Positions 53,448 to 61,985 of a DNA stretch of 64,000 nucleotides are shown here, in pieces. How positions within the stretch are numbered: the stretch's first letter is position 1; the number at the start of each line of letters is the position of its first letter. Under the pieces are notes generated by a model. That model did not search any database and was not told the origin of the DNA. It saw only the letters and a program-made list of their open reading frames with translations. The stretch comes from Alphaproteobacteria bacterium UBA2966 (lineage in GTDB: Bacteria; Pseudomonadota; Alphaproteobacteria; UBA2966). Location: positions 1 to 64,000 of the forward strand of contig DEBC01000044.1 of assembly GCA_002348365.1 (NCBI GenBank), written 5' to 3'. The position numbers and the translations under genes are program-made.

Positions 53448-54929
53448 ATGCCCAAAAACGGAACACGGCATCTCGAGTCGCTGCGTGATGGTCGTAAAAT
53501 CTTCATCAACGGCAAGTTGGTCGATGATGTGACCACACATCCGGCGTTCCGCAACACAACCCACTCGATGGCGTCACTCTACGACTTCCAGTCGGCGCCA
53601 GAGAATGTAGAACGCATGACTTTCGAGTCACCCGTCACCGGAGAGCGAGTGAACCGTCAGTGGCACCTGCCGAGCAATTATGACGAACTGGTTACGCGCC
53701 GGCAGGCGCTCGAAGCATGGAGCGAGGTTCACTTCGGGTTCATGGGACGCGCACCCGATCATGTTGCCTCCACTCTTGCCGGCTTCATGATGGGGATCGA
53801 CCTGCTGGAAGATCACGATCCGGCCCGGGCAGGCGCGCTGCACGATTACTATGCCTACGTCCGGGACAACGATCACTACGTCACTTACGTCATCGTCAAT
53901 CCCCAGGGAGACCGCTCCAAAGCAACATCGGACCAGGGTGATGAATTCCATTCCGTTGCTGTCGTCGACGAAGACAGCGAAGGGATCACCGTGAAGGGTG
54001 CCAAGATGCTGGGCACCGGCACAATCATGTGCAACGAGGTCCTTGTGGCGAGCTTGCTACCCCTCAAGGAAGGCGAGGAACACTACGCGGTCACCTTTGC
54101 CGTGCCGATGAATGCCAAAGGACTCAAGCAGATGTGTCGCCGCTCGTATGAGGAGAGCGCATCATCGGTCTTCGACAATCCATTGTCCTCCCGGTACGAC
54201 GAGAACGACGCGATCCTTTATTTTGACGAGGTCAAGGTGCCCTGGGAACGCGTCTTTGCGTTGCGTGATCCGCAAGTTTGCCGGGGCCTGTTTCACACCG
54301 CCCCGGGTCACGCCATGCAAAACTATCAGTCGATGATCCGCCTGATGGTGAAGATGCGCTTTCTGGTCGGTATCGCCCGGACGGTCGCCGAGACGACCGG
54401 CGTCGTGAACTTTCCTCAAGTTCGCGAAAAGCTGGGTCAATTGTCATCAGAGGCTCATATGATCGAAGCCCTGGTTTATGGGATGGAAGTGAGCGCGCGT
54501 CAGGTGGGGCCCTATGTCGCTCCAACCCGTAGCGCAGTGATTTCAGCACTTGTTCTGGCCCAGCAGCTCTATCCCAAGGTCATCACGACAATTCGGGAAC
54601 TGGCCGGTGGGGGATTGATCATGCTGCCTTCGGACGTAAGCGATTTTGCCAACCCGGAGCTTGCGGATCTCATACATAAGACCCAGAAATCGTCCGTCTA
54701 TCCTCCGGAGGATCGGGTCAAAGCCTTCAAACTTGCCTGGGATGCGATCGGGTCGGAATTCGGATCCCGGCACACCACGTATGAGATGTTCTACGCGGCA
54801 CCCAACTTCATGAACCAGACCATGGCTTTTGATTCATACGATTGGGGTCGTGCCACCGGGATGGTGGAGAGAATGCTGGCAAGTTACGATCTTGAGGAGT
54901 CCCTCGCGGACTCGAAGAACGGTCAGTAG
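53448..54929 (+). CDS. 4-hydroxyphenylacetate 3-monooxygenase family flavoprotein (HpaB-like)
   Basis: 493 aa from the ATG at 53448; the frame opens at 53409 but the first 13 residues do not match. HpaB-type start RHLESLRDGRKIFINGKLVD, central YVTYVIVNPQGDRSKATS and VKGAKMLGTGTIMCNEVLVA (substrate/FAD region), then VPWERVFALRD and C-terminal FGSRHTTYEMFYA. These two-component FADH2-dependent monooxygenases hydroxylate phenols, and relatives act on pyrrole-2-carboxylate or other N-heterocycles; a flavin reductase partner is needed and is not adjacent. It precedes hyuA (31 bp) and hyuB, so hydroxylation followed by cyclic-amide hydrolysis is a fitting sequence. Confidence 0.92.
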   Translation: MPKNGTRHLESLRDGRKIFINGKLVDDVTTHPAFRNTTHSMASLYDFQSAPENVERMTFESPVTGERVNRQWHLPSNYDELVTRRQALEAWSEVHFGFMGRAPDHVASTLAGFMMGIDLLEDHDPARAGALHDYYAYVRDNDHYVTYVIVNPQGDRSKATSDQGDEFHSVAVVDEDSEGITVKGAKMLGTGTIMCNEVLVASLLPLKEGEEHYAVTFAVPMNAKGLKQMCRRSYEESASSVFDNPLSSRYDENDAILYFDEVKVPWERVFALRDPQVCRGLFHTAPGHAMQNYQSMIRLMVKMRFLVGIARTVAETTGVVNFPQVREKLGQLSSEAHMIEALVYGMEVSARQVGPYVAPTRSAVISALVLAQQLYPKVITTIRELAGGGLIMLPSDVSDFANPELADLIHKTQKSSVYPPEDRVKAFKLAWDAIGSEFGSRHTTYEMFYAAPNFMNQTMAFDSYDWGRATGMVERMLASYDLEESLADSKNGQ

Positions 54930-54960
54930 TCACCGTGCACCGCCAGATCAGCATCATCGG

Positions 54961-57054
54961 ATGAGCAGCAGAAATACCACGAGTTACCGGTTCGGCTTCG
55001 ATATTGGGGGAACCTTCACCGATGTCGTGGTTTCGGCTTCCGACGGAGAGGTTCATGTCGGCAAATGCCTCTCTCAACCGGATGCGATCACCCAGGCTGT
55101 GGTTGAGGGATTGACCACCCTTATCGAGCAGGAATCGATCCCGCGCGACAAGATCCAGGAAGTGATCTCCGGCGCGACCACCGTCGTGACCAACCTGATC
55201 ATCGAAGGCAAGGGCGCACCTACTGGACTGCTGACAACCGAGGGTTTTCCCGACCTGATCGAGATCGCTCGCGAAATGCGGTACGACATCTACGACATCA
55301 CCGCCCGGCTACCCGTCCCCGTCGTCCCGCGCCCGTGGCGTAAGGAGGTTCCAGAACGCATCGACAAGGACGGTGTGGTAATCACGGCGCTCGATGAAAA
55401 GGCGGCCAAACAGGCGATTGAGGAGCTGGCCGCTGACGGCGTGAAATCGGTAGCCGTCAGTTTCCTTCACGCTTATCGCTATCCCGCGCACGAGCAACGA
55501 GTCATGGAAATTGCGGCCGAGATCGCTCCCGATATGTTCGTGTCGCTGTCGTCCGACGTTCTGCCGGAAATCAGGGAATACGAGCGTACTGTCGCAACGG
55601 CGCTCAACGCCTACGTCCGACCCTATATCGGCCACTACCTGGAAGAGCTGGAGAAGGGTCTCGGCGCTATCGGGATCAAGGCGACGCTGAACATCATGCA
55701 GTCGAACGGCGGCGTGATCTCACGCGACTATGCGGAAACGATGCCGCTGCGGATGCTGGAATCAGGACCCGCTGCGGGCGCCCTGGCCGCCTCCCACGTC
55801 GCGGACCTCGCCGGCACCGGCGATATCCTCTCGTTCGACATGGGTGGAACCACGGCGAAGTCCTGCCTTGTATCGAACGGCCGGCCCGAGATCACCCTCG
55901 AATTCGAGACGGCACGCGTACAACGGTTCAAGAAAGGCAGCGGATTTCCCGTCAAGTTGCCGATCATCGACATGATGGAGATCGGCGCCGGTGGCGGCTC
56001 CATCGCCCGCATCGACGACACAGGACTGCTAAAGGTCGGCCCCGAAAGTTCGGGCGCCGTACCCGGGCCCGCCTGCTACGGCCAGGGTGGCGAACAGCCG
56101 ACCGTCACCGACGCTGCTTTGGTTCTTGGGTATCTGGATCCGAACGCCCGGCTCGGGGGCCAAGTGGCGCTCCATCTGGACCTCGCAGAAGCGGCCATCG
56201 GGAAATACGTGGCTGAGCCGCTCGGTATGACATTGATCGAGGCCGCGAGCGGCATTTACCGGATCGTCTGCGAAAACATGGCTTCCTCGGCGAAAGTCCA
56301 TGCCGTCGAGAAAGGCAAGGACATCCGGCATTATACGCTGGCGGCGTTTGGGGGCGCTGGTCCGATGCATGCCCGTGAGGTCGCCCGGCGCCTGGGTTGT
56401 CGCCAGATTCTGGTGCCGCCGAATGCAGGCGTGTTCTCCGCCATCGGACTGTTGGTGGCACCCGTGATGACCGATGCGGTCCGCACGTTCTACACAAGGG
56501 TCGAAGGTGCGGACTGGCAGGAGATCGACAGCATCTACGATGATCTCACCGAGTCGACAGCTCAGGCATTGATCCAAGCGGGAATCGCTCCCGACGATAT
56601 TGAATTCGAACGCAGCGCCGATATGCGATACATCGGCCAGGGCTTCGAGGTCACCACCCCTCTCCCGGCAAGATTTGATGACGCAACAACAGATGCCGCA
56701 GTCCAGTCCTTCTACGACATCTATGACGAGCTCTTCAGCCATCACTTGACGACAGTCGACGTGGAAGCCCTGACCTGGCGCCTCCGAGCAACCGCGCCGG
56801 CGCCCTCACCGCCCATTTCACGACGAATGAACGGGACCGATTCGAGGGCTGTGCCCGATCAACTCCGCCGTGTCTACTTTCCCGATGCCGGCGAATTTCA
56901 TGATGTGCCCGTGCTCGCGGACTCCGGGCTCAACATCGACAGCGAAAAGGAAGGACCGGCTCTGATCGAACAATTGGGCTGTACAACTGTGGTCGGTCCC
57001 GGTGAACGATTCACCGCTGACAAGCACGGAAATCTCCTGGTTTCCCTGTCCTGA
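54961..57054 (+). CDS. hyuA: Hydantoinase/oxoprolinase subunit A (HyuA)
   Basis: 697 aa from the ATG at 54961 (MSSRNTTSYRFGFDIGGTF). The frame runs back to 54829 over the end of hpaB without homology. Markers: DIGGTFTDVVVSAS, SGATTVVTNLIIEGKGA, DMGGTTAKSCLVSN, IGAGGGSIARID and LAAFGGAGPMHAREVAR. It is diverged from the HyuA at 21032-23068, especially in the C-terminal third. It forms an HpaB-HyuA-HyuB run with 31- and 15-bp gaps and, with its HyuB, should hydrolyse a cyclic amide with ATP. Substrate unknown. Confidence 0.93.
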   Translation: MSSRNTTSYRFGFDIGGTFTDVVVSASDGEVHVGKCLSQPDAITQAVVEGLTTLIEQESIPRDKIQEVISGATTVVTNLIIEGKGAPTGLLTTEGFPDLIEIAREMRYDIYDITARLPVPVVPRPWRKEVPERIDKDGVVITALDEKAAKQAIEELAADGVKSVAVSFLHAYRYPAHEQRVMEIAAEIAPDMFVSLSSDVLPEIREYERTVATALNAYVRPYIGHYLEELEKGLGAIGIKATLNIMQSNGGVISRDYAETMPLRMLESGPAAGALAASHVADLAGTGDILSFDMGGTTAKSCLVSNGRPEITLEFETARVQRFKKGSGFPVKLPIIDMMEIGAGGGSIARIDDTGLLKVGPESSGAVPGPACYGQGGEQPTVTDAALVLGYLDPNARLGGQVALHLDLAEAAIGKYVAEPLGMTLIEAASGIYRIVCENMASSAKVHAVEKGKDIRHYTLAAFGGAGPMHAREVARRLGCRQILVPPNAGVFSAIGLLVAPVMTDAVRTFYTRVEGADWQEIDSIYDDLTESTAQALIQAGIAPDDIEFERSADMRYIGQGFEVTTPLPARFDDATTDAAVQSFYDIYDELFSHHLTTVDVEALTWRLRATAPAPSPPISRRMNGTDSRAVPDQLRRVYFPDAGEFHDVPVLADSGLNIDSEKEGPALIEQLGCTTVVGPGERFTADKHGNLLVSLS

Positions 57055-57069
57055 TAAGAGAGCTCGGAC

Positions 57070-58653
57070 ATGGCTAAGGCGAACAAGCAGATAAGTCCCA
57101 TCGACCTGGAGATCTACTGGAATCGCTTGATCAGCGTGGTCGATGAAGCTGGTGCCGCGATGAAGCGCACCTCATTTTCGACGGTGGTCCGGGAATCGAA
57201 TGACTACACCTGCGTGATGCTCGATGCCGACGGCGCCCTGTTGGCGCAGTCGTCCTGGAGCGTCCCCGGATTCATCGGCACGACTCCCCACTCACTTGCC
57301 CATTTCCTCGACGTTTATCCCAAGGACACGCTGTCTGACGGCGACATTATTCTGTCGAACAATCCGTGGATCGGATCGGGTCATCTCAATGATCTGACAA
57401 TGGCCGCGCCGATCTTTCATGGGGATCGACTCGTTGCCTTCGTGGTGACGGTGGCACATCTATCGGATATCGGCGGCCGCCAGTGGTCGGCTAGTTCCAC
57501 CGAGCTGTTCGAGGAAGGGCTTCACATTCCGGTGCTCAAGCTCTACGAGGCGGGCGTCAGGAACGACGTCATCATCAAGATATTCGAAGCCAACGTACGC
57601 CTCCCGGGACAGGTCGTTGGTGATATCGAAGCCCAGGTTGTGGCGATCAATGTCGTAAAACGCCGCCTGCTCGAGTTCATGACGGAGTACGGCCTGGACG
57701 AGATCGGGAGCATCGCCACTGCCATCTACAATGTGACCGAAGACGCGGTTCTCAAGCAGCTACGTGCCATCCCCGAAGGAACCTATTCGGCGGAAGTCGA
57801 GGGGGACGGCTGGGAAGAAAGCATCCGCATCCGCGCGACAATCACCGTCAAGGACGGCCGCATCCGTGTCGACTACAGCGGAAGCTCTCCCCAGGTCCGA
57901 TATGGAGTCAACGAATCCTTCAATCATACGCATGCCTACACGGTCTATCCTTTCAAATGCATGCTGGCGCCCGGCCTCCCTAACAACGACGGTTTCATTC
58001 GTTTGTTCGACGTCGTGGCACCCGAGGGCACCATCGTCAATGCCAAGTTTCCTGCCGCCGTTGGCGCCCGCCAGCTCATCGGCCACATGCTGCAGGGTGT
58101 TGTTTTCGAAGCCATTGCAGACGCCTTGCCCGATAAGGTTCAGGCAGACAGTGGCACGCCGTTGACCGTCCTGGTGCTGAAGGGCCTCGACATGGAGTCC
58201 GGCGAGGCGTTCCAGCAGATCACCTTCCTCAATGGCGGCATCGGCGCGACCAAAGGACGGCACGGCGAGCCCTGCTCCAGCTTTCCGGCGAACATCTCCA
58301 ACACGCCGGTCGAGATCCTCGAGAATCTGGCTCCTGTGAGATATCGGCAGAAGATCATTCACGAGGGATCAGGAGGTGATGGCGAGTACCGCGGTGGTGA
58401 TGGCCAGGTCATTCAGCTCGAATCTTGCTGGCACAAACCGATGACGGTGGCTCTACTAACGGAACGCACGCGCAAGGCACCGCGCGGCGTCTTGGGCGGG
58501 CATGACGGCGCCTGCGGCTTTGTCCGCAAGAACGGCCAACCCGTCGCCGAAACCAAAGGGGTCGTGGAGCTGAAACCGGGGGACGTGCTGGAGGTAGCGC
58601 TTCCGGGCGGGGGCGGCCTTGGCGAACCTAGCACCGCGCAAGCCGCCGAGTAG
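57070..58653 (+). CDS. hyuB: Hydantoinase B/oxoprolinase family protein (HyuB)
   Basis: 527 aa, the partner of the HyuA ending 15 bp upstream. Markers: RESNDYTCVMLDADG, the ND-pocket LSNNPWIGSGHLNDLTMAAP, VAHLSDIGGRQWS, and the C-terminal GSGGDGEYRGGDGQVI and LPGGGGLGEPS. The pocket reads SNNPW rather than the VNDPY of the tandem HyuBs, showing a different subfamily. With the HyuA it likely converts a lactam or hydantoin formed by the upstream HpaB-type oxygenase to an open-chain amino or carbamoyl acid. Ends convergently with an alpha/beta hydrolase gene, 103 bp apart. Confidence 0.92.
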   Translation: MAKANKQISPIDLEIYWNRLISVVDEAGAAMKRTSFSTVVRESNDYTCVMLDADGALLAQSSWSVPGFIGTTPHSLAHFLDVYPKDTLSDGDIILSNNPWIGSGHLNDLTMAAPIFHGDRLVAFVVTVAHLSDIGGRQWSASSTELFEEGLHIPVLKLYEAGVRNDVIIKIFEANVRLPGQVVGDIEAQVVAINVVKRRLLEFMTEYGLDEIGSIATAIYNVTEDAVLKQLRAIPEGTYSAEVEGDGWEESIRIRATITVKDGRIRVDYSGSSPQVRYGVNESFNHTHAYTVYPFKCMLAPGLPNNDGFIRLFDVVAPEGTIVNAKFPAAVGARQLIGHMLQGVVFEAIADALPDKVQADSGTPLTVLVLKGLDMESGEAFQQITFLNGGIGATKGRHGEPCSSFPANISNTPVEILENLAPVRYRQKIIHEGSGGDGEYRGGDGQVIQLESCWHKPMTVALLTERTRKAPRGVLGGHDGACGFVRKNGQPVAETKGVVELKPGDVLEVALPGGGGLGEPSTAQAAE

Positions 58654-58756
58654 AAGTTCCTTTTACCGGCGGTCTGGACTGGCCGCCTTGATCAACGCCG
58701 ACGCGGGCACAGCCAGCCCCATCCGGGCGGCGCCGACATCATACTGCGCCAGTGAT

Positions 58757-59530
58757 CTACATCCCGCCCGTGAGAAAATCCCCGATCACCTGATTGAACA
58801 GTTCCGAGCGTTCAAGGTGAAGGTTGTGCGCAGCGCCGGGGAGGATGGCAAGGCGAGCGTCAGGAAGCCCTTCAAACAGTCGCATGGATCGCTGGGGCGG
58901 CGTACCACGATCTCCGTCCCCGCATATCACCAAGGCGGGAGTCGTAATTTCACCGAGGCGATCATCTGCACTCCAGCCCCTGACGGCTTCGAGCGCGTTC
59001 GTTGCACCTGCCACGGTGGCACCCTTCCCTGCCTGTAAACAGAAATCAAAAGCTGGCGCGGAATCCCCATGAAGAAACCATGACTTGGCGAACCGATCGG
59101 CGGTCTCCTCAATGCTGACCTTTTGGAGCTGATCAATGCTGTCCACGATGGTCTCGAAACGGCCCGGTATGTCTCCAATCGACGAGGCCCCGTAGAACAC
59201 GACACGCTCCAGCCGGTCGGGATGATCCAATGCCAATTGTTGTGCAATCGATCCGCCCATCGAGTGCCCGACAAGCGAGAATTCGGCTACGCCCAGCGCG
59301 TCCATTAGGCCAATAAGAGCAGCGACAAACCCGTCGATGGAATTGGGAGCTTCCATTTCACCGCTACTCCCAAAACCGGGCAGGTCGGGCGCGATGACAT
59401 CGAACCGCGGACACAGGTATTGGATCTGTGGGAGCCAGTACCCGGACCCGCCTAAAAACCCATGCTGCAGAACTACGGTTGGTCCCTGACCCGCGCGTCG
59501 ATAGTTCTGCATGTGATCCAATGCTCCCAT
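58757..59530 (-). CDS. Alpha/beta hydrolase
   Basis: 257 aa. Classic fold: oxyanion region LQHGFLGGSGYW, nucleophile S90 in LVGHSMGGSIAQ, acid in VICGDGDRGTP and His in LPGAAHNLHLE. Start may be M1 or M7. The family includes meta-cleavage-product hydrolases and esterases of aromatic catabolism, and the SMGG plus length fit either. It is the last gene of a minus run behind two hotdog-fold genes. Substrate not derivable. No signal peptide, so cytoplasmic. Confidence 0.9.
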   Translation of the reverse strand: MGALDHMQNYRRAGQGPTVVLQHGFLGGSGYWLPQIQYLCPRFDVIAPDLPGFGSSGEMEAPNSIDGFVAALIGLMDALGVAEFSLVGHSMGGSIAQQLALDHPDRLERVVFYGASSIGDIPGRFETIVDSIDQLQKVSIEETADRFAKSWFLHGDSAPAFDFCLQAGKGATVAGATNALEAVRGWSADDRLGEITTPALVICGDGDRGTPPQRSMRLFEGLPDARLAILPGAAHNLHLERSELFNQVIGDFLTGGM

Positions 59531-59559
59531 TTGTTCGCAAACAACCCTGTCAACTCGCT

Positions 59560-59994
59560 TCAGTCGAAGGCGCCAACCGGGATGTTCGTGGTTCCATCAA
59601 TCAGTCGCTGGCCATCGGGACCTTCACACCAGACCTCGTAGGTAGCGGCATCTCCACTCGAATCCTGATTCAACACAGTCCGCACAGCCCTCATGGTAAG
59701 CCGGTCTCCTGGACGAGCTGGTGCGCGAAAACGCACATCCAGCACGCCGTCCGACAGCCATGACTCTGGATGGTCGAGACCGCGCGTGATTTGCTCGGTC
59801 ATTACGGCAAACAGAAGAAAACCTTGGCCGATCGTTCCTCCCAGAGGTGTCTCCTTGGCGAACTCCGGGTCAATATGTATGGGATCGCTGGCGCCTGCCA
59901 CTTCCGCATAAGCGTTGATCTGTTCCTGAGTCAGGGTCCAGGACAATGGGGGAAGCTCTTCTGGAAACCCTTCGTTCAATGTCATTGCGGCCAC
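59560..59994 (-). CDS. MaoC-like hotdog dehydratase
   Basis: 144 aa. Contains the hydratase 2 motif YAEVAGASDPIHIDPEFAKE, with Asp and His catalytic pair (D-P-x-H), then LGGTIGQGFLL typical of R-specific enoyl-CoA hydratases. Single hotdog domain. Its start overlaps the end of the preceding hotdog gene by 13 bp, so the two probably form one heteromeric dehydratase, like the two halves of fused MaoC proteins. Likely hydrates an enoyl-CoA in acyl or ring-cleavage product breakdown. The alpha/beta hydrolase follows 29 bp later. Confidence 0.88.
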   Translation of the reverse strand: MAAMTLNEGFPEELPPLSWTLTQEQINAYAEVAGASDPIHIDPEFAKETPLGGTIGQGFLLFAVMTEQITRGLDHPESWLSDGVLDVRFRAPARPGDRLTMRAVRTVLNQDSSGDAATYEVWCEGPDGQRLIDGTTNIPVGAFD

Positions 59995-60404
59995 ACTATT
60001 GTCATTTCACCACTTGCCACTTCCTCACCGCCCGCATCGGTCAACCTGGACTCGAAAACGACCCACGGTCGTTCCTTACGCACAAACTTTTCCTTCAAAC
60101 TTATTCGAATCCGCAGTTCCGAGCCGGCGTGGATGGATTTTGCGCATTGCCAGCGCTGACGTGCGTGAATGCCTCCCGCGGGAACATTCCACTCACGGAA
60201 CATAACTCGGGGCACGGTCCACATGGCTACCATGGTCGGTGGCGCGCAAGTTCCTTCTCCGATCGCAGCGGGACCAACGCCAGCTTGAATTGCGCGTCGG
60301 AATTCGGCAATCGACTCCGCCGTAACCATAACCGAGGTGTCGACAAAGACATCACCTACGGTCATGCCGTCGTAAGTCAAGTCGGGGGCTTCGGGATTGG
60401 ACAT
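59982..60404 (-). CDS. Hotdog-fold protein, MaoC/FAS1-dehydratase N-terminal-like
   Basis: 140 aa. The sequence AESIAEFRRAIQAGVGP and the later SELRIRISLKEKFVRKERPWVVFESRL look like the non-catalytic half of a FAS1-type dehydratase, lacking the D-x-x-H motif of its neighbour. Overlap with that gene by 13 bp supports a two-subunit dehydratase. A fused relative with the same order of domains may be the 352-aa protein at 61986-63044. Found in the minus run before fliG (109 bp from it), not obviously flagellar. Function inferred from fold only. Confidence 0.78.
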   Translation of the reverse strand: MSNPEAPDLTYDGMTVGDVFVDTSVMVTAESIAEFRRAIQAGVGPAAIGEGTCAPPTMVAMWTVPRVMFREWNVPAGGIHARQRWQCAKSIHAGSELRIRISLKEKFVRKERPWVVFESRLTDAGGEEVASGEMTIVWPQ

Positions 60405-60513
60405 CGTTGCCGAAAGTGTAATCGGCCGCTTCGTGCTCTACCAGAGCCTGACACCCGAAGGCAAAAAAGAATGTGACCGATCCTGACGGATAAGCCGAGG
60501 AGAGATATCCGTA

Positions 60514-61536
60514 TCAGTAAACGAGTTCATCGGCTCCGGCCTCGTCCGTGATGATAATCTCACCGGCATCGGACAGTTCTTTGGCATGCGCCACGATCCC
60601 GGCCTGCGCCTCGTCAAGATCCCGCAGGCGAACGGCGCCCATTGCGTCCATGTCCTCCTCGAGAATCTTACCCTGGCGCTCGGACATATTGGAGAAGAAC
60701 AAGTCACGTAGGGTTTCGGAGGCACCCTTGAGGGCAATCCCAACCTGGGCCTTGTCGACACCTCTCAACAACGTCTGGATTCCCGAAGGGCCCAACTTCT
60801 GCAGATCGTCAAACGTGAACATCAGCGCTTTGACCCGCTCGGCAGACTCCTCACTGCGCTCCTCGAGGATCGACATGAAACGTCGCTCGGTATTGCGGTC
60901 GAAGCTGTTGAAGATCTCGGCCATCATTTCGTGAGTGTCGCCCAGTCGGGAATTCGACAAGGTCGCCATGAATTCGTCACGAAGCGTATTCTCGACAGCT
61001 GTCAGCACTTCCTTCTTGACGTTTTGCATGGCAAGCATCCTCTCCACGACCTCACTGGCCAGAGTCTCGGGAAGCTCAGCCAAAATACCGGCCGCCTTGT
61101 CCGAGTGGAGCTTGCTCAGGACAACAGCCACGGCCTGGGGAAATTCGTTCTTCAGGAAGTTGGCGAGGACGGACTCACTTACATTGCCGAGCTTGTCCCA
61201 CATGGTGCGACCAGCAGGACCGCGGATGTCCTCCATGATTTCGTTGACCTTTTCTCCCGGAAGCACCTTCGCCAGTAGACGTTCAGTGCTTGCGTAGGTG
61301 CCGGACAATGACCCCAAGGGACCGGAGCTCGAGATCAACTGCGCAAATTCCACAAACAGCGCTTCGATCGTCTTGGCATTGACGGTTCCGAGGTTCGCCA
61401 TCACCTGCGAAAGTTCCTTGAGTTCTTCCTCATCCAGGCTCGTGAATAGCCTGGCCGCGCGATCCTCGCCGATGGCAAGCATCATGGTGGCCGCTTTTTG
61501 CTGACCCGTTAGACCCGCAAGTTCTGTCGCTGCCAC
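60514..61536 (-). CDS. fliG: Flagellar motor switch protein FliG
   Basis: 340 aa, standard FliG length. N-terminal FliF-binding part LTGQQKAATMMLAIGED; middle EFPQAVAVVLSKL in place of the common EHPQ motif; MFTFDDLQKLG; and C-terminal charged-ridge helices AQVGIALKGASETLRDLFFS and EEDMDAMGAVRLRDLDEAQ. It forms the rotor switch ring with FliM/FliN at the inner membrane and converts stator force to rotation. GTG start behind a perfect AAGGAGG, five bases apart. It is alone here: no fliF, fliH or other flagellar gene borders it, an unusual setting amid catabolic genes. Confidence 0.96.
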   Translation of the reverse strand: MAATELAGLTGQQKAATMMLAIGEDRAARLFTSLDEEELKELSQVMANLGTVNAKTIEALFVEFAQLISSSGPLGSLSGTYASTERLLAKVLPGEKVNEIMEDIRGPAGRTMWDKLGNVSESVLANFLKNEFPQAVAVVLSKLHSDKAAGILAELPETLASEVVERMLAMQNVKKEVLTAVENTLRDEFMATLSNSRLGDTHEMMAEIFNSFDRNTERRFMSILEERSEESAERVKALMFTFDDLQKLGPSGIQTLLRGVDKAQVGIALKGASETLRDLFFSNMSERQGKILEEDMDAMGAVRLRDLDEAQAGIVAHAKELSDAGEIIITDEAGADELVY

Positions 61537-61985
61537 GACCGCCTCCTTGGCCCTTTGGACCTTTGTGACTGACCGTCAGTTGGTCCGGAGTGCCACGCGT
61601 GTGAGGCCCACGAACTCACGCGCATCGCAGTGCATGCCCGTTACTTCACAAGGGGCATCCGTCTCGTCGTGCTCGACTATCTTGAGACCAAGCGGGCGCC
61701 CATTTCGGCACCAACAAAAGCGCAGGTCATTAATCAACCACGCCACGAAAGTATCGAAATTATATTCGTTTGGTTAACAGAATATGAACAAATAATACCT
61801 ATCGACTCTGATAGGGAATCTTAAATTTAGGAATAGGTATTTGTCACCCATTCCCAACATAAACCCTAAGAATTCCTGTAATTTCAATTCTCTGTATCGT
61901 TGAGTCTTTCCCTACGACGCCAGATGTAAAGATTTCACAACGGTGTTATCGGTCGGCATCGATTGATTGAGAAGACCTTTGGCGA
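61537..61985. promoter_or_regulatory. AT-rich intergenic region upstream of fliG
   Basis: The only gap above 300 bp. The first 180 bp are ordinary GC sequence containing a weak open frame on the plus strand that I regard as noise. From about 61730 to 61900 it becomes markedly AT-rich, unlike the rest of the window, consistent with a promoter for fliG on the minus strand. It holds a 6-bp hairpin CCTATC (61798-61803) / GATAGG (61810-61815) and a competing dyad ACAAAT-AAT-ACCTAT (61788-61802) with ATAGGTATTTGT (61833-61844). No convincing sigma-54 or sigma-28 consensus was identified. Confidence 0.45.
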
